Part shown: positions 44,727 through 53,395 of the stretch, in pieces
Layout of the letters: the number at the start of each line of letters is the position of its first letter
Position numbering within the stretch: position 1 is the first letter of the stretch
Translations under genes and position numbers: made by a program
Notes under the pieces: model-generated
The model's database searches: none
What the model saw: only the letters and a program-made list of their open reading frames with translations
Told to the model about the DNA's origin: nothing
Origin: JAMQKA01 sp043951865
GTDB lineage: Bacteria > Bacteroidota > Rhodothermia > Balneolales > Balneolaceae
Reading direction: 5' to 3'
Assembly (NCBI RefSeq): GCF_043951865.1
Contig: NZ_JBINJF010000018.1
Coordinates: 1 to 64,000 of the forward strand
Length of the DNA stretch: 64,000 nucleotides

Positions 44727-45084
44727 AGAAATCGTAGCTTTTTAGGTTAGCAATAAACTCCTAAAGATAATCAGTTAGAATGCTAATTGTAAGGACAATT
44801 AACAGCTTTTTTCTTCCATTCTGCATATCCGAAATTAGCCAACAGCGTTGGCCAAGGTTTAGTTTCTTCAACGATCATTTGGAGCAATAGGAATGAAATC
44901 GGCGATTCAATGCATCTTCGGCATTTTTACAATCGGGACCGATGAACCTGCACTTTTCACCAATTTCGCAGCTGGCTACACACTGTAATAGTGTTCTGGT
45001 TTTAAATAAATGTAACTCACTACATATCAGAGCTTAAAAAAATGAAATTTTCCTCGTGAGAAATGCAGGTGAACACCTTCGCTG
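44727..45084. other. intergenic region between uvrA and the cyclase gene
   Basis: This 358-bp stretch lies upstream of uvrA and downstream of the cyclase gene. I see no gene. It holds a small hairpin AATTGT-AAGG-ACAATT near 44788 and a TATCTTTA box on the minus strand near 44772 that might be the uvrA -7 element, but no matching TTTG was found at 19-21 bases. Confidence 0.35.
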
Positions 45085-46362
45085 CTATTCCCCGCCGAAG
45101 GCGGCGTTATACTTCTTCCCAAATTCCCGGTTTGGAACATATCCCTCCTGGTCTTCAGATAGCTCCGGCTTGATTCGCCGTAAAAAATACATCGGGACCG
45201 AGCCCATATTTTTAACCTCAATCTCGCCCCGGGCTTCACATTCAAAGAAATCGCGGATACGCCGGTAGGTCTGTTCCGAAATGTTGACAGCGTTCCTGCT
45301 CGAGGTTTCCTCCATCCTGCTGGCCAGGTTTACGGCAGAACCCCAGACATCGTAGGCAAACCGCTTTTTCCCGATCACCCCAACCAGCACCTCCCCGGTG
45401 TTAATGCCGATCCTGATGTTCCAGTTCTCCTGCTCTTTCTCGTGCTCTTCCCGGGTGAACTTCAGGATCCGCAACGCGGTAAGGGCGGTATCAACGGCAT
45501 GTGACTTGTTGCGTTCGGGCAGGCCGCCAACGGCCATATAGCTATCCCCGATCGTCTTAATTTTTTCCACCCCGTACTCGGCCGAAAAGCTGTCGAAGTT
45601 GTCAAAATAATGGCTGAGCTTTTCAATAAATTCTTCTGGATCCAGTTCTGTTACAGACCGGCTGAACCCGGTAAAATCGGTAAACAGGATACTTACATCA
45701 CTATACAGCTCGGGAGTTACTTTGTTAAAAGCGATCAGTTGCTCCGCAATTTTCTCCGGGAAGATATTGTGCAGCAGCTCCTGGTGCTCTTCCCGCACGT
45801 ATTCCAGTTCTTCCAACGCATCATTGAGCTCGTCCCTGGTTTCCTCAAGCTGCTCTTTCTGGGCCACGGAGTTATTATAGGTTGAAACCAGCAGGTTAAG
45901 TACCTTGGGCCAGTTCGCCTCGATATGGTACTCCCTCCCGTCAATTGTCACCGCCTTTCTATCTGCCTCTTCAGGCGGAGCGACGGGATTTTCCAGCAGC
46001 TCCCGGATCTTGGAAAACAGGGTTTTGTCATCATACGGCTTGGTCAGGTAGTTGTCGGCACCGGCTTCTATGCCTTTCATCAGGTTCTCGGTCGTATGCA
46101 TAAAGGTAAGGAGTATAACCGGCGTGGTATTGAGCTCCGGGTCCTCCTTGATTGAACGACACAGCTCGTACCCGTCCATCACCGGCATTTCGAGATCGCT
46201 GATTACCAGGTCCGGCTTTTCTTCACGGCAGATCTCGAGGGCATCTTCCCCGTTCTGGGCGGTGATCACCTCAAAATCTTTCTTGGTCAGTTTATAACGG
46301 AGAGTGGTAACGAGGGAAGGGACATCGTCGACAATTAAAATTTTATACGTCTGTTCAAACAT
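45085..46362 (-). CDS. response regulator with class III adenylate cyclase output
   Basis: A two-part signalling protein of 425 residues. Residues 6-125 form a receiver domain with phospho-acceptor D56 (LVISDLEMP) and K108 (LTKPYDD). A coiled coil (about 165-200) leads to a class III cyclase domain. The metal-binding aspartates are D229 (LFTDFTGFS) and D273 (TIGDSYM). Substrate residues K269 and D338 fit ATP, and N345 and R349 are the transition-state pair, so cAMP synthesis is expected and all key residues are present. No histidine kinase gene is nearby. Confidence 0.92.
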   Translation of the reverse strand: MFEQTYKILIVDDVPSLVTTLRYKLTKKDFEVITAQNGEDALEICREEKPDLVISDLEMPVMDGYELCRSIKEDPELNTTPVILLTFMHTTENLMKGIEAGADNYLTKPYDDKTLFSKIRELLENPVAPPEEADRKAVTIDGREYHIEANWPKVLNLLVSTYNNSVAQKEQLEETRDELNDALEELEYVREEHQELLHNIFPEKIAEQLIAFNKVTPELYSDVSILFTDFTGFSRSVTELDPEEFIEKLSHYFDNFDSFSAEYGVEKIKTIGDSYMAVGGLPERNKSHAVDTALTALRILKFTREEHEKEQENWNIRIGINTGEVLVGVIGKKRFAYDVWGSAVNLASRMEETSSRNAVNISEQTYRRIRDFFECEARGEIEVKNMGSVPMYFLRRIKPELSEDQEGYVPNREFGKKYNAAFGGE

Positions 46363-46455
46363 CTACATAAATGGGTTTGGAAGCGGAAGAAACCTTTCGG
46401 CCATGGATATTAAGTGATCTTGTTGCCACAGAAACAAAATGAGAAAAACCGGGTA

Positions 46456-46487
46456 AAAATATACTCTCGTTTGCACTGATCTTCAAC
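46456..46487 (-). promoter_or_regulatory. possible promoter of the cyclase gene
   Basis: On the minus strand GTTG (46487-46484), 20 bases and TATATTTT (46463-46456) match the Bacteroidetes promoter form with one mismatch in each box. The cyclase start is 94 bases downstream. Confidence 0.4.
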
Positions 46488-46578
46488 GGGCGATCAGGAA
46501 CGCTTCATGCACAGGCAGACCGGCAATCTGTGATGCACCTGAATAGTTGCCCGTTGCACCTATGTGTATTAAATGTGG

Positions 46579-46720
46579 AGAGGGCTTTGAAAAACTGTTG
46601 TTCTGGCCAACATCGGCATTTTCACAGAATCGAAATCCTCATTTATGAGATATAAACTGCGATTCCGAATCCGCTCAGGGGTTGAACTTGACCAAAACTG
46701 CTGGTTTTTCAAAGCCCTCT
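46579..46720. repeat. MITE-like element, subfamily 2, copy A
   Basis: The 142-bp element has perfect 17-bp terminal inverted repeats: AGAGGGCTTTGAAAAAC at 46579-46595 and its complement at 46704-46720. It is flanked by exact 4-bp direct repeats GTGG (46575-46578 and 46721-46724). The inside is also self-complementary (TTCTGGCCAA against TTGACCAAAA; CTCAT-TT-ATGAG at the centre). It lies in the 398-bp divergent gap between the cyclase and the WG-repeat gene and contains no gene. Confidence 0.9.
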
Positions 46721-46760
46721 GTGGAATAAAAATATTAACAGAAAGATATCCTTTTATACG

Positions 46761-47870
46761 ATGGTACCACTGACACAATCCTTAGCATCCGAATCCACCT
46801 CTGTCACAGACGGGCGGGAGGCGGTATCGAATACCCGCAGGTGGGTATATCCCGCAGTACTGGCTGTCAGCTTACTGCTGGCAAGTTGTACCTCCATGAA
46901 AACAGCCGAAGACCGGGCACTGCTCCCCTACGTTGAAAATAACAAAATCGGGTTTATCGATTCCACGCTTACGACCCAGATTCATCCCCATTTCAAGTTC
47001 ATCTCAGACAGCAACTGGCCGTACGAGTTTTCCGAAGGACGGGCAGCGATAAACATACTGGGTCGGGTCGGCTACCTCGATCAACGTGGTAAGCTTGTTA
47101 TTGAACCCGCCTTTGATGCCGGTTACAGCTTCTCGGAAGGACTGGCGCGCGTGACCGTCAACGGGAAATCCGGATATGTTGACAAGTCCGGGGAGTACCG
47201 GATCCCGCCCAGATTTGTCCAGGCCGGTAATTTCAGTGCGGGTCGGGCTCCTGTGCAACTCAATAAAGATGGTCGATGGGGCTATATAAATAAAGAGGGA
47301 GAAATTGTAATTGAACCTCAGTTCCTGTACGCCGGCACATTCAACAACGGCCTTGCACGAGTGCAAACCCCGGGACACCAGGAATGGGGATATATAAATC
47401 CCGATGGGGCGTTCGTCGTTGAACCGCAGTATCCCCGGGCCCATCCATTTTCTGAAGGGCTGGCCGCAGTGGAGATGGAGTTCAAGCAGTTCGGCTATAT
47501 AGATACGCTGGGCCGGGTTGCCATCGAATCGAAATTCCTGAAAGCGGGCCCCTTTTCCGAGGGTAAGGCAGCGGTTGCCCTGCCGTTGTCTGCCGACAAT
47601 CTCGATGCCTACAAGTTCGGCTACATAAACCGGCGGGGCACATTCATTGTCGAGCCCTCATATGACCAGGCGTTTCGGTTCAAAAACGGGATCGCACGCA
47701 TCAAAATAGGGGATCAATTTGGATATATAGATGAACACGGGGAAAAAATCATAGAACCGATTTTTGATCATGCGTGGGATTTCAGGTTGGGCCTCGGCTT
47801 GGTTAAAACGGGGAACAAATATGCCTACATTAACAAAAAAGGGCTTTTTGCGCTTGAGCCTAAAAATTAA
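46761..47870 (+). CDS. WG-repeat lipoprotein
   Basis: A 369-residue exported lipoprotein (lipobox LLASC, C43) made almost wholly of WG repeats of about 40-45 residues. Each repeat has a core such as WGYINKEGEIVIEPQF, FGYIDTLGRVAIESKF or FGYINRRGTFIVEPSY, preceded by F.EGLA.V. About eight repeats can be counted. WG repeats are beta-rich and are thought to bind partners at the cell surface; no enzyme motif is present. The start 40 bases after a MITE-like element means that element lies in its promoter region. Confidence 0.88.
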   Translation: MVPLTQSLASESTSVTDGREAVSNTRRWVYPAVLAVSLLLASCTSMKTAEDRALLPYVENNKIGFIDSTLTTQIHPHFKFISDSNWPYEFSEGRAAINILGRVGYLDQRGKLVIEPAFDAGYSFSEGLARVTVNGKSGYVDKSGEYRIPPRFVQAGNFSAGRAPVQLNKDGRWGYINKEGEIVIEPQFLYAGTFNNGLARVQTPGHQEWGYINPDGAFVVEPQYPRAHPFSEGLAAVEMEFKQFGYIDTLGRVAIESKFLKAGPFSEGKAAVALPLSADNLDAYKFGYINRRGTFIVEPSYDQAFRFKNGIARIKIGDQFGYIDEHGEKIIEPIFDHAWDFRLGLGLVKTGNKYAYINKKGLFALEPKN

Positions 47871-47942
47871 AGCGAAATCTCCGGCCAGCTACAATAATAA
47901 AAACCGGGTGGTATAAGACTATATTTAAATTGCCCATTTCTT

Positions 47943-47950
47943 TATATTTG
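47943..47950 (+). promoter_or_regulatory. possible -7 box of the DAHP synthase gene
   Basis: TATATTTG matches the TAnnTTTG box seen in the tRNA-Gly and spt promoters and lies 47 bases before the start codon. No TTTG is present at the right distance upstream, so the assignment is weak. Confidence 0.3.
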
Positions 47951-47997
47951 GCTAATCTAAACGTTCATAAAACTTGCAGTCTCGAAGTAGAATACAC

Positions 47998-49389
47998 ATG
48001 ATGTTGAAAGAAGAAAAAACCGTAGCCCCCGAAGTAGCCAACCCCAAAGACTGGTCTCCCACTTCCTGGCAGAATTTTCCCATTAAACAGCTGCCGGAAT
48101 ACCCGGATCAACAAGAGCTGGAAGCTGCTTACGAGGAGCTGCGCTCCCTGCCCCCGCTGATTACTTCATGGGAAATTGAAGCCCTGAAAAACAAATTGGC
48201 CGATGTGGCTGCCGGCAACGGATTTCTGCTGCAGGGGGGCGACTGTGCCGAAACGTTTGCCGACTGCAAATCCCCAAAAATCGTGAATCTGCTGAAGGTG
48301 CTCCTGCAGATGAGCTTTATCCTGATCCATGAAACCGGGGTACCGGTGGTTCGCATCGGTCGGGTTGCCGGTCAATATGCCAAGCCGCGATCCAGTGATT
48401 ACGAAATTGTGGATGGCAAGAAAATCATGAACTACCGCGGCGACCTTATCAACAGCTTCAAGCCGGATGCGGAAGCACGGAAGCCCGATCCCCAGCGGCT
48501 GCTGGAGGGCTATCAAAAAGCATCGCTGACGCTCAACTTCCTCCGGGCGCTCGCCGACGAGGGTTTTGCCGACCTGCACCACCCCGAGTACTGGGAGCTG
48601 GATTTCATGAAGCAGAACAAATACTACAAGGAGTACGAAACGATGGTCAACTCCATCCAAAAGGCCGTAAGCTTCATGGAGTCGATCACGCCCAACGATT
48701 TCAATACCCTTCAAAAAATCAATATTTATACCTCACACGAGGCTCTGAACCTGTATTATGATTCCGCCCAAACGCGCAGGGTACCGCGCCGTGAAGGATT
48801 CTACAACCTGAGCAGCCACATGGTATGGCTCGGCAACCGAACCCGCGATATTGACGGAGCCCATGTGGAATATTTCCGCGGCATCCGCAACCCGATCGGG
48901 ATTAAGGTGGGACCGCCGTTTGAAGTTGACGAGACCCTGCGACTGATTGAGAAGCTGAATCCCGTGCATGAAGCAGGTAAAATTGTATTGATCAGCCGTT
49001 TTGGTGTAAACAACGTACAAGAGCAGCTGCCGGAGTTCATTCAGGCGGTCAAGCGGGAGGGATTCCCCGCAGTTTGGATCTGTGATCCAATGCACGGCAA
49101 CACCTTTTCAACCGACAACAACGTTAAAACCCGCAACTTTGATGACATCATCAAAGAACTGCGGCAGACTTTTGCGATCCATCGCGATCAGGGCACCTAC
49201 CTCGGCGGGGCGCACCTCGAGCTGACGGGCGACAACGTGACCGAATGTGTCGGCGGTGCCAAGGGACTGCACGAAGGAGAGCTTCACCGAAATTACGAGA
49301 CCTACTGCGATCCGCGCCTCAACTATGAACAGAGCCTTGAGATGGCCTTTCTGCTTGCCAAAGAGTGGAAAGAAAGCTACAAGCGGTAG
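47998..49389 (+). CDS. class II 3-deoxy-7-phosphoheptulonate synthase
   Basis: DAHP synthase condenses phosphoenolpyruvate with erythrose 4-phosphate, the first step of the shikimate pathway. The class II (plant-like) form is shown by WSPTSWQNFPIKQLPEY near the start, LLQGGDCAETFADC, VRIGRVAGQYAKPRS, the metal-site region CDPMHGNT and the end segment GGAHLELTGDNVTECVGG. The ATG at 47998 gives 463 residues, the usual length. It is a stand-alone gene with no aromatic-pathway neighbours. Confidence 0.95.
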   Translation: MMLKEEKTVAPEVANPKDWSPTSWQNFPIKQLPEYPDQQELEAAYEELRSLPPLITSWEIEALKNKLADVAAGNGFLLQGGDCAETFADCKSPKIVNLLKVLLQMSFILIHETGVPVVRIGRVAGQYAKPRSSDYEIVDGKKIMNYRGDLINSFKPDAEARKPDPQRLLEGYQKASLTLNFLRALADEGFADLHHPEYWELDFMKQNKYYKEYETMVNSIQKAVSFMESITPNDFNTLQKINIYTSHEALNLYYDSAQTRRVPRREGFYNLSSHMVWLGNRTRDIDGAHVEYFRGIRNPIGIKVGPPFEVDETLRLIEKLNPVHEAGKIVLISRFGVNNVQEQLPEFIQAVKREGFPAVWICDPMHGNTFSTDNNVKTRNFDDIIKELRQTFAIHRDQGTYLGGAHLELTGDNVTECVGGAKGLHEGELHRNYETYCDPRLNYEQSLEMAFLLAKEWKESYKR

Positions 49390-49434
49390 TTTCGTTGTTC
49401 GGTTCGTTACTGGATTATTTCTTATTAGGGTTTT

Positions 49435-49575
49435 CGAGGGCTTTGCAAAACCGTTGTTTTGGCCAATATCGGCATTTTCGCGGATTCTATATCCTCATTA
49501 ATGAGATATAAACTGCGGTTCCGAATCCGCTCAGGGATTAATCCTGACCAAAACTCCTGGTTTTCATAGTCCTCG
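49435..49575. repeat. MITE-like element, subfamily 2, copy B
   Basis: A 141-bp relative of the element at 46579, with most of the interior identical. The ends are CGAGGGCTTTGCAAAACC and a diverged complement GGTTTTCATAGTCCTCG. Exact 4-bp direct repeats TTTT flank it (49431-49434 and 49576-49579). The central CTCAT-TA-ATGAG hairpin and the TTTTGGCCAA/TTGACCAAAA-type pairing are kept. It lies 45 bases after the DAHP synthase stop. Confidence 0.88.
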
Positions 49576-49628
49576 TTTTCCTGAACGTGGGTTATCCCGA
49601 GTTCCGAATCCCGCTATTTCAAATTTCT

Positions 49629-49658
49629 AAGCCCATCGTTAGCTCGATGGGCTTTTTT
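49629..49658 (+). terminator. intrinsic terminator downstream of the DAHP synthase gene
   Basis: Stem AAGCCCATCG / CGATGGGCTT with a 6-base loop (TTAGCT), followed by six Ts in a row. The stretch from here to 49916 contains no gene I can support. Confidence 0.85.
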
Positions 49659-49916
49659 CAACTCTTACGTCCCCACCATAACAAAATGACTCATAACCGG
49701 CCGATTGGGTATTCATTGTTGAGGCCAGGAAAATTCTGAGAGCAGCCGGCAGTAGTACTTCCCAAATCACTACTAACCAGGCCACTCTGAACTTTTTACA
49801 GCTCTTCTGCCGCTTTGGCCAGCTAATTGATGACAACTTTTTCCTTTTTCACGTACACCTGAAAAAAACACAGGAGCTTATTGGCTGTTTGTCATGATTT
49901 TTGGCGCTCAACCCCT

Positions 49917-49933
49917 CTGGCATATCGCTTGCA
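49917..49933 (+). promoter_or_regulatory. sigma-54 type promoter of hsp20
   Basis: CTGGCATATCGCTTGCA matches the RpoN consensus YTGGCACGRNNNTTGCW at all core positions: GG at -24 (49919-49920), exactly ten bases, then GC at -12 (49931-49932). A start near 49944 would leave a leader of about 54 bases with a strong GGAGG ribosome site (49986-49990), 7 bases before the hsp20 ATG. An activator protein would be needed; none is encoded nearby. Confidence 0.65.
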
Positions 49934-49997
49934 TTTATAAAAGTGAGTTTTTGAAAGATGAAAAATTTAATCAAAATAACATTGTGGAGGTACTATT

Positions 49998-50426
49998 ATG
50001 ACACTCATAAGATATAACCGGCCAAACAAAGATCTCTTTTCAAAAAACTTTTCCGATATCATGGATGAATTTTTCAATGATGTCGTCAACCAGCGCAACA
50101 ATAGCTTTGTTCCGGGTATCGATATCTCCGAGACCGACGACAGTTTTGAAGTCAGCGTAGAACTGCCCGGCATGGAGAAAAAGGATATCGATATCAGCCT
50201 GGACAACAACCGGCTGACCATCAGTGGCGAACGGAAGTTCGAGGAAGAGAAAGAGGGAAAAACCTATCACCGTGTAGAAACCCGGTATGGTTCTTTCAAC
50301 CGTTCCTTCCAGCTTCCCGACAATGTGGATGAAGACAGCATCAACGCCACCTACAAAAACGGTTTGCTAAATATCAGTATCAAGAAAACGGAAGATAAAG
50401 TGAAGAAACAGATTGAAATTCACTAA
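49998..50426 (+). CDS. Hsp20 family small heat-shock protein
   Basis: A small ATP-independent chaperone that holds unfolding proteins. Residues about 37-140 are an alpha-crystallin domain with GIDISETDDSFEVSVELPG, LTISGERKFEEEKEGKTYHRVE, and the ending NGLLNISIKK. Length is 142 residues. Its unusually strong Shine-Dalgarno site contrasts with other genes here, which mostly lack one. It has its own sigma-54 type promoter and terminator, so it is a single-gene unit. The HtrA protease gene follows. Confidence 0.95.
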   Translation: MTLIRYNRPNKDLFSKNFSDIMDEFFNDVVNQRNNSFVPGIDISETDDSFEVSVELPGMEKKDIDISLDNNRLTISGERKFEEEKEGKTYHRVETRYGSFNRSFQLPDNVDEDSINATYKNGLLNISIKKTEDKVKKQIEIH

Positions 50427-50478
50427 CGACCCGTATCCCTTATAGATCCCGACAGCTGATAACACATCCATACAATCT

Positions 50479-50522
50479 GCCGGGGTTGCAATGAAATGCA
50501 ACTCCGGCTTTTCATTTTTCAA
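50479..50522 (+). terminator. intrinsic terminator of hsp20
   Basis: A 12-base arm GCCGGGGTTGCA pairs with TGCAACTCCGGC (one G-T pair) around ATGAAA, followed by TTTTCATTTTTC. It ends 89 bases before the HtrA start. Confidence 0.88.
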
Positions 50523-50610
50523 CATCAGCAAGTACAATAATCCGCTTTCCATGACTGTTAAAGGATCTGGAACATAAAACCGTTTTTCAAAAGTATTAAT
50601 TATTCCAAAA

Positions 50611-52119
50611 ATGGAGTTTCTCATGAAACACTCAAATAAATCATTCCTTGCGATTATAATACTGGCGCTGGTTTTGGTGGGGTTTTACACGGTAGATTTC
50701 CGGGGATCCGACCAGGCGTCGATCATTAGCCTGCCCGACTTTGACACCCAGGTGCAGCCTTCGCAGGATCAACCGATCAATAACCTCAAAGATCTGAATG
50801 ACGCAATTGTCAATATTGCGGAAAAAACGAAACCGGCGGTTGTGACGATCTTTACGACCCAGACCGTTGAAGCTCCTCAAAATCCCCTGTTTCGTTTCTT
50901 TGGAGATCCCCGGGGAGGCGGGAGCCAGGAACGTGAAGTCAGCGGACTCGGCTCCGGCGTAGTCGTATCAGAAGATGGATACATCCTCACCAACAACCAC
51001 GTGGTGGAGGGGGCCGAGGATATACGGGTTGGAACCCTTGACGGCCATGAGCTCGAAGCTGAAATTGTGGGCACCGATCCCATGACCGACATAGCCGTAC
51101 TTAAAATAAATGCCGAGAATCTGCCCGAAATCGAATTTGGAAACAGCGACAACCTGCGTGTCGGTGAATTTGTCATGGCGATCGGAAGTCCATTTGGGGA
51201 CAATCTCGCTCACTCGGTCTCCTTCGGCATTGTCTCCGGCAAGGGGCGCACCATAGGACTGGCCCAGCGTACGGGAGGATATGAAAACTTTATCCAGACA
51301 GACGCCGCCATCAACCCCGGCAACTCCGGCGGGGCCCTGATCAACCTCGATGGTCAGCTCGTGGGTGTTAACACCGCCATCGCATCCCGGTCCGGCGGCA
51401 ACCAGGGCGTGGGATTTGCCATTCCCGCTAACCTGGCACAGAATATTATGGACCAGCTTATTGAAACCGGTGAAGTGCAACGCGGATACCTGGGTATAAC
51501 CGGTGACGGAGTGGATCGCACCATGGCCCGTGCACTGGGACTTGAAAAACCGCAGGGCGTAATTGTCGGCGGCGTTGTGGATGGCGGTCCTGCCTCGGAG
51601 GCCGGCCTCCAAGAGGGCGATGTCATCACAACCCTGGATGGGGAAGCCGTTGACGGCTGGTTCTCATTCCGCACGGAGATAGCCAGCAAACGGCCGGGAA
51701 CTGAAGTTGAATTTGGTGTAATCCGCGATGGCGAAGAGCTCGATATAACTGTAACACTCGGTCAACTGCCGGACGATCTGAGGGCCTCCGCCGGTCCAAG
51801 CCAGCAAGGCGCGCCGGACCGTAACCTGCAGGAGCGCGTGGGCTTTAGTGTGCAAACCCTGACTCCCCAAATTGCGGAAGAGCTGCAGATCGATCCAAAT
51901 CAAAACGGAGTTGTGGTAACTAACATCCGGCGAAACAGCGATGCATACCGGCAGGGGCTTCGTGAGGGAGATGTTATTACCAGTATCGCCAAAGAACCGG
52001 TACAAAATGTGAGCGACTTCAATGACATTATGAGTCAACTCGTTGAGGAGGAAAACCAGGTCGTCCTTATGCGCATCTTGCGGGGAGGAAACGGATTATT
52101 CATCGCTTTTGAATTGTAA
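50611..52119 (+). CDS. degP: HtrA/DegP-family periplasmic serine protease
   Basis: An envelope quality-control protease of 502 residues. An N-terminal signal anchor (12-27) is followed by the trypsin-like domain with catalytic triad H130 (TNNHVVEG), D160 (MTDIAVL) and S239 (NPGNSGGAL). Two PDZ domains follow (about 285-375 and 415-500), which give the DegP/DegQ layout. A linker rich in Q, G and P joins them. The start could be at 50611 or four codons later (ATG 50623). It is flanked by hsp20 and a J-domain gene, a stress-response neighbourhood. Confidence 0.95.
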   Translation: MEFLMKHSNKSFLAIIILALVLVGFYTVDFRGSDQASIISLPDFDTQVQPSQDQPINNLKDLNDAIVNIAEKTKPAVVTIFTTQTVEAPQNPLFRFFGDPRGGGSQEREVSGLGSGVVVSEDGYILTNNHVVEGAEDIRVGTLDGHELEAEIVGTDPMTDIAVLKINAENLPEIEFGNSDNLRVGEFVMAIGSPFGDNLAHSVSFGIVSGKGRTIGLAQRTGGYENFIQTDAAINPGNSGGALINLDGQLVGVNTAIASRSGGNQGVGFAIPANLAQNIMDQLIETGEVQRGYLGITGDGVDRTMARALGLEKPQGVIVGGVVDGGPASEAGLQEGDVITTLDGEAVDGWFSFRTEIASKRPGTEVEFGVIRDGEELDITVTLGQLPDDLRASAGPSQQGAPDRNLQERVGFSVQTLTPQIAEELQIDPNQNGVVVTNIRRNSDAYRQGLREGDVITSIAKEPVQNVSDFNDIMSQLVEEENQVVLMRILRGGNGLFIAFEL

Positions 52120-52148
52120 CGAAGAACCTACCTCATCATGATCCCTGG

Positions 52149-52177
52149 CCCCCGGTCTATCCCGCCGGGGGTTTTTT
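52149..52177 (+). terminator. intrinsic terminator of the HtrA gene
   Basis: Stem CCCCCGG / CCGGGGG with a 9-base loop, followed by six Ts, 30 bases after the stop codon. Confidence 0.88.
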
Positions 52178-52300
52178 ATGGATATGTCAACCTGACTATT
52201 TTTCCGCTTGGTATTGCCAATTAGTTATTTTCTGAAGACTGGCATCCATTTTGCTCATATTATAAATAGCAATGAATTTGGACAACTGAGCCCGATCCAC

Positions 52301-53335
52301 ATGGAATACAAAGATTATTATGACATATTGGGAGTAAGTCGGAACGCTTCCCAGGATGAAATCAAGAAGGCGTATCGTAAAAAGGCGGCAAAATTTCACC
52401 CTGACAAAAATCCTGATGATCCCTCTGCAGAAGATAAATTCAAAGAGGTGGGGGAAGCCTATGAAGTTCTAAAAGACCCTGAAAAACGTAAACTCTATGA
52501 CAAAGCCGGTAAAGACTGGAAAAGATATCAGCGTTCCGGCGGTTCTGCTGACGATTTTGACTGGTCTCGTTACGCGCGGCAAGGGGGCGGCGGTCAGGGC
52601 CAATCCTACCGTGTCAATTTTGACATGGATGACCTTTTTGGCGGCCGGGCCCGGCAAGGCCAAGGCCGGGGAAGCAGCGGGGGGAGCCCGTTTTCCAGCT
52701 TCTTCGAGAGTCTCTTTGGGGGAGGAAATCCATTTGCAGAAGCCCAGCAGCAGGGACAAGCCGGCTCCCAAACCTATCGCGGACAATCGCGAGCCGGCAC
52801 GCGGCAAAACCGACAGAAATCAACCAAAAAAAATGTCACCGCTACTGTAACCATCACGCTTAAAGAGGCGTTTGAGGGCTCGAGCCGCACCGTGCGTATC
52901 GGGAATGAAAAAATGAAAATAAAAATCCCCCCGGGAATAAAAGACGGTCAAAAGCTAAAAGTCAGTGGCAGGGGCAGCTCCAGTGTACGCGGCGGCCAAC
53001 GTGGAGACTTTTACCTCAAGATACATATCAAGGAGCCTAAAGACTTCAAACGCAAAGGCGATGACATCTACCACGATCACCCGGTTGATCTCAGTACAGC
53101 GGTGTTGGGAGGCGAAACAAGGGTGTCTACGCTCAATGGAAAAGTAAAGCTTAAAATCCCCGCCGGAACACAGAGCGGGGACCTGTTCCGCATCCCCAAT
53201 ATGGGCATGCCCAAATTCAAAAATGAATCCGAAAAAGGAGACTTTTTCGTGCGTGCCATGGTCCAGGTTCCTGAAAATCTAAGCAAGGAGGAAAAAGAGC
53301 TGTTTAAAAAGTTTGCAGAGAAAACATCGGGATAA
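52301..53335 (+). CDS. cbpA: CbpA-type DnaJ family co-chaperone
   Basis: A class II J-domain protein of 344 residues that would stimulate DnaK. The J domain is residues 1-72 with HPD at 33-35 and the ending RKLYDKAG. A glycine-rich and aromatic stretch with QG and GGG runs (about 88-165) follows. The C-terminal substrate-binding region (about 180-340) has KNVTATVTITLKEAFEGSSRTV and PAGTQSGDLFRIPNMGMP. The cysteine zinc-finger of DnaJ is absent. The ATG at 52301 is chosen; an upstream in-frame extension does not look like protein. Confidence 0.9.
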   Translation: MEYKDYYDILGVSRNASQDEIKKAYRKKAAKFHPDKNPDDPSAEDKFKEVGEAYEVLKDPEKRKLYDKAGKDWKRYQRSGGSADDFDWSRYARQGGGGQGQSYRVNFDMDDLFGGRARQGQGRGSSGGSPFSSFFESLFGGGNPFAEAQQQGQAGSQTYRGQSRAGTRQNRQKSTKKNVTATVTITLKEAFEGSSRTVRIGNEKMKIKIPPGIKDGQKLKVSGRGSSSVRGGQRGDFYLKIHIKEPKDFKRKGDDIYHDHPVDLSTAVLGGETRVSTLNGKVKLKIPAGTQSGDLFRIPNMGMPKFKNESEKGDFFVRAMVQVPENLSKEEKELFKKFAEKTSG

Positions 53336-53395
53336 GGTGCAGGTGCCAGAATCGACATTTCCAAAGGTATGCGGATTCAGCGATAGTATCGCCTG

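Noticed and set aside
49639..49836. 65-codon minus-strand open frame, and an overlapping plus-strand frame of about 60 codons without a start, downstream of the DAHP synthase terminator
   Set aside because: Neither resembles a known family, the minus frame overlaps the terminator, and the plus frame has no start codon. They may be decayed coding sequence but cannot be supported as genes.
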